Source of the DNA: Porphyromonadaceae bacterium | GTDB taxonomy: Bacteria > Bacteroidota > Bacteroidia > Bacteroidales > Dysgonomonadaceae | Assembly (NCBI GenBank): GCA_022840285.1 | Contig: JALHIE010000052.1 | Location: 1 to 54,330, forward strand | Direction of reading: 5' to 3' | DNA length: 54,330 nucleotides | Part shown: one piece after another, positions 33,540-42,359 of the stretch | Layout of the letters: each line of letters opens with the position of its first letter | Position numbering within the stretch: position 1 is the first letter of the stretch | The notes under the pieces: model-generated | Told to the model about the DNA's origin: nothing | What the model saw: only the letters and a program-made list of their open reading frames with translations | Database searches by the model: none | Program-made: the position numbers and the translations under genes

Positions 33540-35634
33540 ACCGCGCTATCTTAAGTTCATTAATGATATGCGGCGCGTTCATGATCTTGTCAATCGTGTA
33601 AAGCACGTAGCGAATATCCACGCTGATAGTTCGTTGCATCCCGGATTCAAAGATGATGTCTCCGCTCAACGCTTCCCAGTTTCCGTCGAACGCCAATCCT
33701 ACAAGTTCCGCCTTTCCATTAAAAACGGGACTTCCCGAATTACCTCCGGTAATGTCGTTATCGGAGAGAAAATTTACCCGCATGGTCCCGTCCTTGGCTG
33801 CATACCTACCAAAATCCTTTTTTTGGAGAGTATCTACGATATAGGGTTGTAAATGAAACTCAGGATCGTTTTCCTTGTATTTTTCCAACACTCCTTTTTC
33901 GGTAGTATAATAATCGTACCAGACCCCGTCGCGCGGCTTGTATCCTTTCACCGACCCGTAACTCATTCTTTGGGTAAACGTCGCATCGGAATAAAAATTC
34001 TTTCGGGAGTCCATTTCCATCAATGCAGCCATCAGTTCACGCTCACCTCGCATCATGTTTTCATATGCCGACATCATTTGTTCCGAGAATTCATAGCCCA
34101 TATCTTTAGTCGATAACGCCAGCTCCATAGCCGGATCTTTGGTCAGCATTTCCGTATCCGCATCTTTCAACAGATTCATCAAATCGGTCAGGTTGGTAAA
34201 TTGGGAATGGGCGAAAAGCCAATCGGCATACTTATCGTAATCCCCATCAAATTCGGTTTTGATTTTTCCGTAAATATCGGGAAGGTACTCTGCCGGCACA
34301 CGCTGTTCGTAAAGCCGCATCAAGACCGGAAGGACTTTCCGGTCAAGTTTAGGCTCATAATTTTTATACGACTCAATGATCCTGTCGTTGATAAATTCAG
34401 CCTTGTCTTCTTCCGTCCCGTCCATATCAAACTGAAGGATGGTATTGGCAAAGCGGATCAGCTCAATCCCGTTGTTAAATATTTCGAGGAAATAGGTCGT
34501 GTAACGGGCCATATCGGTAGATCCGGCATACGTTTCTTCCAGCGTTTTCAGCAGATGACCGTATTTCGCTTTGTTCTTTTCGCTGTTGTTGATCCAGTTT
34601 GTCAACCGGCTTTCCAGCAGGCGTTTTTCCGCTAACACGTCAAGTTTAGCAAGTGCCTCATTCATTCCCATGGAGTTTTTCCAGTAGTTTGAACTTCCGG
34701 CATACTTGTTGGCATATTTCAACCGGATAGTGTCGTTTTTAGTCATGGCATCCCACCAGATATCCTGTTTGGCTCCACGCACCTCAATACGCGGTTTGTT
34801 CTCCGATTCCATTTGCTGCGCGATTCCAAACGACGAAAGATAGCGTTGCGTGCTTCCCGGATAACCGATGGTCATGGCATAATCGCCCTCTTTCACTCCT
34901 CCCAAGGAAACCGGAACCACATATTTAGGCTTGTACGGCACGTTATCGGCGTTGTGTTTAGCCGGTTTGTTGTTCCTGTCCGCATACACGCGGAAAACCG
35001 AAAAATCACCCGTGTGGCGGGGCCACATCCAGTTATCCGTATCGCCTCCGTATTTTCCTACCGACGATGGTGGGGTCACCACCAAACGGATATCACGAAA
35101 AACATCATAAACTACTTTGTAGTATTTGTTCCCTGAATAAAAAGGAATAATCCGTACCGAGGTAAAGGGATCGTCGTCGTATTGCTTGAGCAGTTCATCC
35201 GAGATAGAGTCGATGGCCAATTCGCGTTGTACTTCGCTTAACACGGAAGGCACCTTAGGCAAAATCTGCTGGGTAACTTCCTCCATACTGCGGAGAAAAG
35301 AAATAGTCAACCCATCAGCATATAATTCCTGTTGCAAATTATCGGCTTTGAAGCCATTTTTCAGGTAATCCGCTTCAACCGAACTTAGTTTTTGAATAGC
35401 ACCGTACCCGCAATGGTGGTTGGTAAAAATCAACCCTTTATCGGATACGGCAACACCGGAACAACCGCCGCCGAAAATGACCACTGCATCTTTCAGCGAA
35501 GCATTTTTCTCATCGTATAGTTTGTTTACCGGAAAGGTGAATCCCAGTTCTTTCATTCGCTCCACACTCTCCCGATTAAGTTCTTTCAAAAGCCACATTC
35601 CTTCGTCGGCTTTGGTCAATAGTATTTTCCTCAT
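33538..35634 (-). CDS. S46 family dipeptidyl-peptidase, DPP7-like, signal peptide shortened
   Basis: Serine exopeptidase that releases N-terminal dipeptides in the periplasm, a hallmark of asaccharolytic Bacteroidales. The catalytic histidine is in FTNHHCGYGAI, the aspartate is in DTDNWMWPRHTGDF, and the serine is in GGNSGSPVFNG. A glycine lies 18 residues after that serine (LAFDGNW), where DPP11 enzymes have arginine, which favours DPP7-type specificity for hydrophobic residues. The start MRKILL passes directly to TKADEGMW. The hydrophobic core of the expected signal peptide is absent, leaving 698 residues instead of about 712. As written the protein would not be exported. Confidence 0.88.
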   Translation of the reverse strand: MRKILLTKADEGMWLLKELNRESVERMKELGFTFPVNKLYDEKNASLKDAVVIFGGGCSGVAVSDKGLIFTNHHCGYGAIQKLSSVEADYLKNGFKADNLQQELYADGLTISFLRSMEEVTQQILPKVPSVLSEVQRELAIDSISDELLKQYDDDPFTSVRIIPFYSGNKYYKVVYDVFRDIRLVVTPPSSVGKYGGDTDNWMWPRHTGDFSVFRVYADRNNKPAKHNADNVPYKPKYVVPVSLGGVKEGDYAMTIGYPGSTQRYLSSFGIAQQMESENKPRIEVRGAKQDIWWDAMTKNDTIRLKYANKYAGSSNYWKNSMGMNEALAKLDVLAEKRLLESRLTNWINNSEKNKAKYGHLLKTLEETYAGSTDMARYTTYFLEIFNNGIELIRFANTILQFDMDGTEEDKAEFINDRIIESYKNYEPKLDRKVLPVLMRLYEQRVPAEYLPDIYGKIKTEFDGDYDKYADWLFAHSQFTNLTDLMNLLKDADTEMLTKDPAMELALSTKDMGYEFSEQMMSAYENMMRGERELMAALMEMDSRKNFYSDATFTQRMSYGSVKGYKPRDGVWYDYYTTEKGVLEKYKENDPEFHLQPYIVDTLQKKDFGRYAAKDGTMRVNFLSDNDITGGNSGSPVFNGKAELVGLAFDGNWEALSGDIIFESGMQRTISVDIRYVLYTIDKIMNAPHIINELKIAR

Positions 35635-35666
35635 GTGAAAAGTTTGTATAGTTTTTATGTAATTTG

Positions 35667-36140
35667 TTAATGTCTTCTTTGTAGGTTTTGAGGATTTTGA
35701 CGACAACACCAAATATGGGTAATATAAATCATTTCAGACTCCAGAAAATAAATTACTTTAAATAATCCTTTTGCGACTAAAAGCGAACGGAATGTTTTGG
35801 TTTTATCGGTTAATAACGGCTCTACAAGTGCAATTTTTGGAAATCTCTCCAATATTTCTATTTCGTCCAAAATTGAATGATAAATTTTCGTTGCGGCCAT
35901 AACACTCTTTTCAGCATAATACTTTTCACGCATCTCTGCGACAGTTTTTCCATATCCGGCTTCTGCATCACAAATACCTTGAGTTGCTCTTGCATTCAAC
36001 TCTTCTACAGAATATTGGCAAGGCATTCTCTTTGTGGACAAAACGGACAACATCCATTCCAATTCTAAAAGTGTAGCCTCATCAAAACTTTCATCTAAGA
36101 TCGCACGCGCGATACGAGCCTTTCTTTCCAATACAGTCAT
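35667..36140 (-). CDS. in-frame antitoxin-RelE/ParE toxin fusion, probably from a deletion
   Basis: The first about 72 residues, from MTVLERKARIARAILD to AEMREK, resemble the small antitoxin-like partners encoded next to RelE/ParE toxins. From YYAEKSVMAATKIYHSIL onward the sequence is a ParE/RelE-type toxin lacking its first about 20 residues, with the usual RSLLVAKGLFKVIYF and ITHIWCCRQNP blocks. The natural arrangement would be two overlapping or adjacent genes. Here they are joined without a stop or a second start near 35925. The fusion may be non-functional, or an assembly artefact. It lies 16 bases downstream of the flippase gene. Confidence 0.7.
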   Translation of the reverse strand: MTVLERKARIARAILDESFDEATLLELEWMLSVLSTKRMPCQYSVEELNARATQGICDAEAGYGKTVAEMREKYYAEKSVMAATKIYHSILDEIEILERFPKIALVEPLLTDKTKTFRSLLVAKGLFKVIYFLESEMIYITHIWCCRQNPQNLQRRH

Positions 36141-36156
36141 TTGAGTAATATAAATT

Positions 36157-37650
36157 TTATTTGAAAAACTTCCCAACAATAGGTATTTGTTGCAAAGGTA
36201 AATCTTTTTTTAGGACTATAATTACGTAAATTCCAATTAAAACAGTGTTTATAACCAATCTTAACCACATATTATCGATGTTTCTGAAAGCAAGCATTAT
36301 TCCTGCAAATAGCAACATGGAAATAACAAAATAAAACCCTACCGACTTTAAATCATAATTGATGGGATAGTTTTTCTGACCCAAAAAGTATGAAAACATC
36401 ATCATTACAAAATTTGCAAAAAATGCTGCCCAGGCGCATGCCATATAACTGAAATATGGAATAAATATTATGTTGATGAGAATGGTTATCGCAAAACCAA
36501 TTATCGACATATATGCACCCCATTTGGTCTGATCGGTAAGTTTATACCAAAGCGAAAGATTAAAATAAACGCCAAAAAATAATTCTCCCAACAGTACAAT
36601 CGGTACCACTTTTAAACCGATATGATATTCTTGTGGCAATAAATATTTAATGATATCAATGAATCCGGCAGTCATTAAAAAAATGAGCAGCCCGAAAATA
36701 ATAAAATATTTAGTAGCATCTGAAAATGATTTCCGATCATCGGCGGCTTCCCTGTTACGAGCGAAAATAAACGGTTCAAAAGCATAACGAAATGCCTGAG
36801 TAAACATGACCATAATAATGGCAATCTTAAAATTTTGTCCATAAATACCTAATTCGGTATAAGCATTGTCTTTATCGGGGTAAATCCACGGAAATATAAT
36901 TTTATCGGCAATCTGGTTCGAAATACCGGCAACTCCTAAAATAAGCAAGGGAAACGAATAACGAAGCATCCTGCCAAGCAGTTCTTTGTTAAAGACATAC
37001 TTAACTTTCAATTCGGGAGTTAACATAAAAAACTGTATGATGGATGCAGCCAGATTCGAAAACAAAATATAATCAACACCCTTATTGATATCGAACCACG
37101 AGAATGTGTCGGGAAATTTTGTTTTCAGCCACGGACATAAAAGGAAAAAGAATAAATTGAACGCTATGGTTAAAACAACGTTAAGTATTTTAATGAAAGC
37201 AAACCATTTCGGGCGTTTCTTAAAACGAATATTGGCAAACGGAATGGCGCCCAGTACATCAAAACACAAAATTATTACCAACAACAAAAGATAGTGCGGT
37301 TTCATGGCTGTTCCACCCAGAGCAAACGCTATGGGCTTAAGAAAAACAAGAGTAAGCACGAAGAACAACAACGTCGTAACCGCTATGCTGATGAAAGTTG
37401 TAGAAAAAACAGTTGATGGATTTTTTTCTTTATTGGCAAACCTGAAAAAACCGGTTTCCATTCCGTAAGTTAGAACTACCTGAAGTAATGCTACCCATGC
37501 ATAGAAATTTGTCAATACGCCGATATCAGAAACAAGCGGTAAAGCAAACGCCCAATAAAGCGACAAGAACCAACTCAATAATTTTGGAAGCACGCTGCCG
37601 ATTCCGTAAAAGAGGGTCTCAGTCGCTAATGTTTTCATTCCTCCTGCCAT
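36157..37650 (-). CDS. oligosaccharide flippase / polysaccharide biosynthesis protein
   Basis: A 497-residue polytopic membrane protein of the MOP superfamily (Wzx-like) with about 12-14 hydrophobic segments and the charged TYGMETGFFRFANK segment near residue 60 that is typical of the Bacteroidota branch. It probably flips a lipid-linked sugar unit across the inner membrane for surface polysaccharide. No neighbouring glycosyltransferases are present here; a polysaccharide cluster is found 14 kb away at the right end. The gene is distinctly AT-rich compared with neighbours. The substrate is unknown. Confidence 0.82.
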   Translation of the reverse strand: MAGGMKTLATETLFYGIGSVLPKLLSWFLSLYWAFALPLVSDIGVLTNFYAWVALLQVVLTYGMETGFFRFANKEKNPSTVFSTTFISIAVTTLLFFVLTLVFLKPIAFALGGTAMKPHYLLLLVIILCFDVLGAIPFANIRFKKRPKWFAFIKILNVVLTIAFNLFFFLLCPWLKTKFPDTFSWFDINKGVDYILFSNLAASIIQFFMLTPELKVKYVFNKELLGRMLRYSFPLLILGVAGISNQIADKIIFPWIYPDKDNAYTELGIYGQNFKIAIIMVMFTQAFRYAFEPFIFARNREAADDRKSFSDATKYFIIFGLLIFLMTAGFIDIIKYLLPQEYHIGLKVVPIVLLGELFFGVYFNLSLWYKLTDQTKWGAYMSIIGFAITILINIIFIPYFSYMACAWAAFFANFVMMMFSYFLGQKNYPINYDLKSVGFYFVISMLLFAGIMLAFRNIDNMWLRLVINTVLIGIYVIIVLKKDLPLQQIPIVGKFFK

Positions 37651-37802
37651 ACATTCAAATCTTTGAAATTAACGGCAAAAGTACATAAAATAGGCTTTTG
37701 TTTGCCAATTTGAGGCATAATTATACATCTTTTAAATAGCGTTAGGATGGAACTTTCGAAAAAAACCGTTTACTTTGTAGCTTTATTGAGGAATCCTGAT
37801 TT

Positions 37803-39347
37803 ATGGCACAAGAAGACGTTTTTAAAAAGATTGTATCGCACTGTAAAGAGTACGGATTTGTTTTTCCATCGAGCGAGATTTACGATGGTTTAGGCGCCGT
37901 TTACGATTACGGGCAAATGGGTGTTGAGCTGAAAAACAACATCAAAAAATACTGGTGGGACAGCATGACCTTACTGCACGAGAACGTTGTGGGGATTGAT
38001 TCTGCCATTTTTATGCACCCGACTATATGGAAAGCTTCGGGGCACGTGGATGCTTTCAACGATCCGCTGATAGACAACAAAGACAGCAAAAAACGTTATC
38101 GGGCCGATGTATTGATTGAAGAATACCTGGCAAAGATTGACGAGAAAATAGAGAAGGAAGTTGAAAAGGCAGCCAAACGGTTCGGGAATAGCTTTGATGA
38201 AAAGATGTATCGCGAAACCAATCCGCGCGTACTGGAGAATCAACAAAAACGCGACGAGGTCCATGCCCGATTTGCAAAAGCATTGAATGACAGCAATCTT
38301 GACGACCTGCGTCAACTCATCGTTGATTGTGAAATAGCCTGTCCGGTAAGCGGATCCAGGAACTGGACGGAAGTACGCCAATTCAACCTGATGTTTGCAA
38401 CGGAAATGGGCTCTACCGCCGACGGTGCCATGAAAGTATACCTTCGTCCCGAAACGGCACAGGGCATTTTCGTCAACTTCCTCAACGTGCAAAAAACCGG
38501 CCGCATGAAGGTTCCTTTCGGCATCGCACAGATCGGCAAAGCTTTCCGAAACGAAATTGTTGCCCGCCAGTTTATTTTCCGCATGCGTGAATTCGAACAG
38601 ATGGAGATGCAGTTTTTTGTAGCTCCGGGCACAGAGTTGAATTGGTTTGAATACTGGAAGAAAGAACGATTAAAATGGCATCAGGCTCTCGGATTCGGCA
38701 ATGAAAATTATCAATTTCACGATCACGACAAGTTAGCTCATTACGCCAATGCCGCTACGGACATTGAATTTCGTATGCCTTTCGGTTTTAAGGAAGTGGA
38801 AGGAATTCACTCCCGCACCGATTTTGATTTGAGCCAACACGAAAAATACTCGGGCAAGAAAATGCAGTATTTTGATCCGGAACTCAATAGTTCCTACGTT
38901 CCTTACGTAGTAGAAACTTCTATCGGAGTAGACCGGATGTTCCTTTCAGTCCTCACCGGATCCTATTGTGAAGAGAAGCTGGAAGGCGGAGAAATTCGCG
39001 TAGTGCTGAAAATCCCTGCTGCCATAGCCCCCGTGAAATTAGCCGTCCTCCCTCTCGTAAAAAAAGACGGATTGCCCGAAAAAGCAACCGAAATAATGGA
39101 CGCATTAAAATTCAGTTTTGCTTGTCAGTACGACGAAAAAGACAGCATCGGCAGGCGCTATCGCCGACAGGATGCTATTGGCACGCCTTACTGCGTCACC
39201 GTTGACCACCAAACATTAAAAGACAATACCGTAACGGTTCGCGACCGGGATACGATGGAGCAAAAACGGGTTACCATCAACGAAATTGAGAAAGAAATTT
39301 TATTCAACACCGATATAAAACAGTTGCTGAAAAAACTTAGTAAATAA
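37803..39347 (+). CDS. glyS: glycyl-tRNA synthetase (single-chain, dimeric type)
   Basis: Charges tRNA-Gly. It is the eukaryotic/archaeal-like alpha2 form and not the alpha2-beta2 bacterial form. Class II motif 2 is FRNEIVARQFIFRMREFEQ-like near residue 245, and motif 3 is TSIGVDRMFL near 375. The C-terminal anticodon-binding domain covers about residues 400-510. The 514-residue length is usual in Bacteroidota. A TACTTTG element about 30 bases before the start resembles a -7 hexamer missing one base. Confidence 0.93.
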   Translation: MAQEDVFKKIVSHCKEYGFVFPSSEIYDGLGAVYDYGQMGVELKNNIKKYWWDSMTLLHENVVGIDSAIFMHPTIWKASGHVDAFNDPLIDNKDSKKRYRADVLIEEYLAKIDEKIEKEVEKAAKRFGNSFDEKMYRETNPRVLENQQKRDEVHARFAKALNDSNLDDLRQLIVDCEIACPVSGSRNWTEVRQFNLMFATEMGSTADGAMKVYLRPETAQGIFVNFLNVQKTGRMKVPFGIAQIGKAFRNEIVARQFIFRMREFEQMEMQFFVAPGTELNWFEYWKKERLKWHQALGFGNENYQFHDHDKLAHYANAATDIEFRMPFGFKEVEGIHSRTDFDLSQHEKYSGKKMQYFDPELNSSYVPYVVETSIGVDRMFLSVLTGSYCEEKLEGGEIRVVLKIPAAIAPVKLAVLPLVKKDGLPEKATEIMDALKFSFACQYDEKDSIGRRYRRQDAIGTPYCVTVDHQTLKDNTVTVRDRDTMEQKRVTINEIEKEILFNTDIKQLLKKLSK

Positions 39348-39406
39348 AAAGACGTCAGCTATCAGAAGCCTGAACACCGTTTTGGTTCTAAAAATCTTTA
39401 AAGAAT

Positions 39407-39955
39407 ATGAAAACAACATTATACACTTTCATCGTTACCTGCTTATCCCTGTTTCTTTTTTCCTGCGAGAAGACGGTTAGTTTTGACGATGAGTTCAAGA
39501 TGGATAACGAGAAGCAATTTGCGAAAATTACCGCGAGTTCTCAATACACTAAAATTGAATCTCAGTCGGGAAACGGGCACATCATGTACAAAGAGATAAC
39601 GAATGGTGACACAGGGAAGGTACCCTATTTTACGGACGAAGTTAATGTGCTGTACACCGGTTGGTTCAAAAGGTACTGGACCAAGGACGATACATTTATC
39701 GGCGATGACGGGAATCTTTTCAAGAATAAGGTGGTTTTTGATTCAACCGCAGACAGAAACAATATTCCCGGTAAATTTATCGTGGGGAGTGATCTAATTG
39801 ACGGCTTCAGCACTGCTTTGCAACACATGGAGGTGGGTGACAAATGGGAAGTCTGGATCCCCTGGCAATTAGGTTATGGAGCAGTCGGGAGAGGAGATAT
39901 AAAAGGCTATTCCACACTGGTTTTCGAAATTGAGTTGCTGGAAATTGTGAAATAA
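39407..39955 (+). CDS. FKBP-type peptidyl-prolyl isomerase, lipoprotein
   Basis: An isomerase predicted to act as an envelope lipoprotein. The signal peptide ends in LFSC with lipidated C20. The FKBP domain spans about residues 70-182, with FDSTADR, VGSDLIDGFSTALQHMEVGDKW and the IPWQLGYGA block that line the proline-binding pocket. A closing LVFEIELLEI strand completes the fold. It helps folding of secreted or outer-membrane proteins. It is convergent with the PBP4-type gene, with 15 bases between them. Confidence 0.9.
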   Translation: MKTTLYTFIVTCLSLFLFSCEKTVSFDDEFKMDNEKQFAKITASSQYTKIESQSGNGHIMYKEITNGDTGKVPYFTDEVNVLYTGWFKRYWTKDDTFIGDDGNLFKNKVVFDSTADRNNIPGKFIVGSDLIDGFSTALQHMEVGDKWEVWIPWQLGYGAVGRGDIKGYSTLVFEIELLEIVK

Positions 39956-39970
39956 ATACCGCAATAAATA

Positions 39971-41392
39971 CTACAACGTCGACAAGAATTTCTCAATGGC
40001 ACTCCTCACTTGCGGGCGGGTGCCATTGAACTTATTGACCATCACCGTGAAAGCATATTGTTTGTCTCCATCGATAAGATAGCCTGAATAGCACTGTACT
40101 CCCCCGATGCTACCACTTTTAGCCGATATTTTGTCCTCATATTTTGTGTTACGCATAAAACTGCGAAGTGTACCCTCTTTTCCGGCTTTGGGCAACGAAT
40201 CGAAAAAAGCTCTCGAATTCTTGCTTTTCGTGTACATGTATGTCAGGATTCCGGTCAGGAATGCCGGACAGAACGCATTCTGAGGTGCAAGTCCGGACCC
40301 GTCGTATAACATAAGCGAGGTGGTAGAAACCCCTTGTTGTTCCCAGAATTTCTTTACATAATCGATTCCTGCCTGAAGGGCATCGCTGTATATATCGGCA
40401 TTTTGTGTTCTTCCGATTATCCTGAGCAAGTGTTCCGCGTAATGGTTATTGCTCTTTACATTCACCTCCTGCACGATATCTTTCATCGGCCGTGAAGTTT
40501 GTGTGTGAACGATCTTTCCCGGTTTATACCGCACCGGATTTTTTTCCAGGTAATCTGTCCTTGCAGTTTCTACTTTACTTATTTTTATCCCCGAACGGAT
40601 AAGATAATCGGCCAACGTTTCACCTAAAAAAAGACCCGGATCGGGAATATCCCCCTTGATGCTGAACTCAGCCTTTCCGACAGGAATATTTCCTTTTACA
40701 GTTCTCTCGTATGAAAACGGAACACCATAAATGTAGCCATTATCATTTCCCGTCGTATTGAGTGTAAGAAAATTAGAGAACCGGATCTTTTTCATATCCG
40801 GCTCCGTCCGAAGAATCCGGGGCGGTACGTTTCGATCGGAAGTGTTAAAGAAAAGTTTGTAGGTGTTATCAAAAACACTTATTCCATAACTTCCCGACGC
40901 ATAGTAATTTCCGATATCAATCCAGGTCCACTCAGGTGAGATGCCATCGTATCCGAAAAGATTATCCACCACATAGATGCTGTATTCTTTATCCGGCCGC
41001 AATTCCTTTTTCAGTGCGTCGGTAGTATGGATGAAAAATGCAGCCGCATTGTCACCAAAAGCATCACTGCCAAGCGTGGGATCCCCCGAACCAATCACCA
41101 GGATTCTTTCCGGATCATTCTCATCCAAAATCACTTGTGTTATACATCTATACTCACTGCCCAACAGTTCCAAAGCAGTAGCAGAAGTAACAATTTTTGC
41201 AACCGATGCGGGCGTAAGCGATTTTTGCGGATCGTGCGATACAATTGTTTTTCCGGTATTCAGGTCCGTAACCTGGATACCTATCGATGCATGCTTCAAT
41301 GCGGGATGGTTGAGAAATTGTTGTAATCCGGCCTGTGAATAGGATAACCAAACACAATACAGAGAAAGATATGAAAGAAGAAACCGCTTCAT
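39971..41392 (-). CDS. dacB: D-alanyl-D-alanine carboxypeptidase/endopeptidase (PBP4, S13)
   Basis: Periplasmic penicillin-binding protein that trims peptidoglycan peptides. The signal peptide covers about residues 1-20. The SxxK motif is SVAK in LTPASVAKIVTSA near residue 65, the SxN motif is SNN in NVKSNNHYAEHL near 306, and the KTG equivalent is KSG in SAKSGSIGG near 418. The inserted domains between the first two motifs are typical of the S13 family. Length of 473 residues is normal. Confidence 0.92.
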   Translation of the reverse strand: MKRFLLSYLSLYCVWLSYSQAGLQQFLNHPALKHASIGIQVTDLNTGKTIVSHDPQKSLTPASVAKIVTSATALELLGSEYRCITQVILDENDPERILVIGSGDPTLGSDAFGDNAAAFFIHTTDALKKELRPDKEYSIYVVDNLFGYDGISPEWTWIDIGNYYASGSYGISVFDNTYKLFFNTSDRNVPPRILRTEPDMKKIRFSNFLTLNTTGNDNGYIYGVPFSYERTVKGNIPVGKAEFSIKGDIPDPGLFLGETLADYLIRSGIKISKVETARTDYLEKNPVRYKPGKIVHTQTSRPMKDIVQEVNVKSNNHYAEHLLRIIGRTQNADIYSDALQAGIDYVKKFWEQQGVSTTSLMLYDGSGLAPQNAFCPAFLTGILTYMYTKSKNSRAFFDSLPKAGKEGTLRSFMRNTKYEDKISAKSGSIGGVQCYSGYLIDGDKQYAFTVMVNKFNGTRPQVRSAIEKFLSTL

Positions 41393-41421
41393 TCGTTTTT
41401 TTTAGTAGGGACAAAAATAAG

Positions 41422-41456
41422 AAAAAAAAAACACCGCCCCAAACCGGAGCGATGTT
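41422..41456 (-). terminator. Rho-independent terminator of the outer-membrane protein gene
   Basis: On the minus strand AACATCGCTCC pairs with GGGGCGGTGTT (11 pairs including two G-T wobbles) around a GGTTT loop, followed by nine T. It lies about 30 bases after the stop of the beta-barrel protein gene. Confidence 0.85.
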
Positions 41457-41483
41457 TCCATATTATCTTTAAATATATCCTGC

Positions 41484-42089
41484 TTAGAACTTGAATCCAA
41501 CAGAGAGGTAGGCATTTTGATTCTTCATGTTTCCGTTGCTAAAATTGGCAACATTTACTAATCCCATATCCCAGCCAATATCTACCAGAAAACGTCCAAA
41601 CTCTGCTCCCACTCCCAAGCCTAAACCGGCATCGAAAGGTTTTAACAAACCATTGTCTCCAAAAGTATCGCCTAATTCAGTATCGTTGCTAGAAATCTTT
41701 CCTCCAACGCCATATGCAACATAGGGACCGGCGTGAAAAACGATGCGTGTTCCGGGTGTAACGTCCTGTTTGTATGCAAAATGAACAGGAATCTGTAAAT
41801 TCAAAGAATTGAGGGTGCCGTCTACTTTTCCAATGATAGGAAAATCATAAACAACTTTAGCCCCTTTCGTCGTAAAAAACAATCCGGTTTGCAGGGCCAT
41901 GCTCGGAGCAAAGTCATAATCTGCAGCTAAACCGACATGAAAACCAATTTTCATATTTTTGTCGGTCAGTTCATCGCCATAAAAATTCGACATATTAACG
42001 CCGCCTTTAAGTCCCAGATTCAATTGTGCACTTGCTGCCGTTACTATAGCCAGCATGGCAACCACTAACGATAATCTTAATTTTTTCAT
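41484..42089 (-). CDS. outer-membrane beta-barrel protein (PorT-like/OmpA-type barrel)
   Basis: A 201-residue protein with a cleavable signal peptide (cut after ASA, residue 21), followed by alternating hydrophobic strands (LNLGLKGGVNMSNF and others) and an aromatic C-terminal residue (SVGFKF). These are features of small eight-stranded barrels common in Bacteroidota and annotated as porin family or PorT-like. Its role is unknown. It is monocistronic, with its own terminator, which suggests substantial expression. Confidence 0.82.
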   Translation of the reverse strand: MKKLRLSLVVAMLAIVTAASAQLNLGLKGGVNMSNFYGDELTDKNMKIGFHVGLAADYDFAPSMALQTGLFFTTKGAKVVYDFPIIGKVDGTLNSLNLQIPVHFAYKQDVTPGTRIVFHAGPYVAYGVGGKISSNDTELGDTFGDNGLLKPFDAGLGLGVGAEFGRFLVDIGWDMGLVNVANFSNGNMKNQNAYLSVGFKF

Positions 42090-42359
42090 AATTTAATTGT
42101 TTAATTAATCAATATAGCCTTTTCAAAAACAATGTTTATTGCACTTTCTAATACGCTTAATAAACAACCGTTCGGTTTTTTTGTTCGGTTTTGAATTTTT
42201 TAACGGATGCTTAACGAAAAGCATGCATCAAATGTAGTCCAGATTAAAATTGCCACAAAATGAGAATGGGAACTGTGTGGAATTTCTCAACAGGTTTTTA
42301 ACAAAAATTCTGCCTGTTGACGTTTTTTTGATGTTTGTTAGGGATGAAGACTTCTCAAA
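42090..42359. other. intergenic stretch with an unexplained plus-strand hairpin
   Basis: About 270 AT-rich bases between the barrel gene and the M16 peptidase gene. At 42287-42320 TCAACAGG pairs with CCTGTTGA, followed by seven T at 42323-42329, a terminator shape reading on the plus strand where no gene precedes it. It could end an unannotated small RNA, or be chance. No clear promoter on that strand. Confidence 0.4.
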
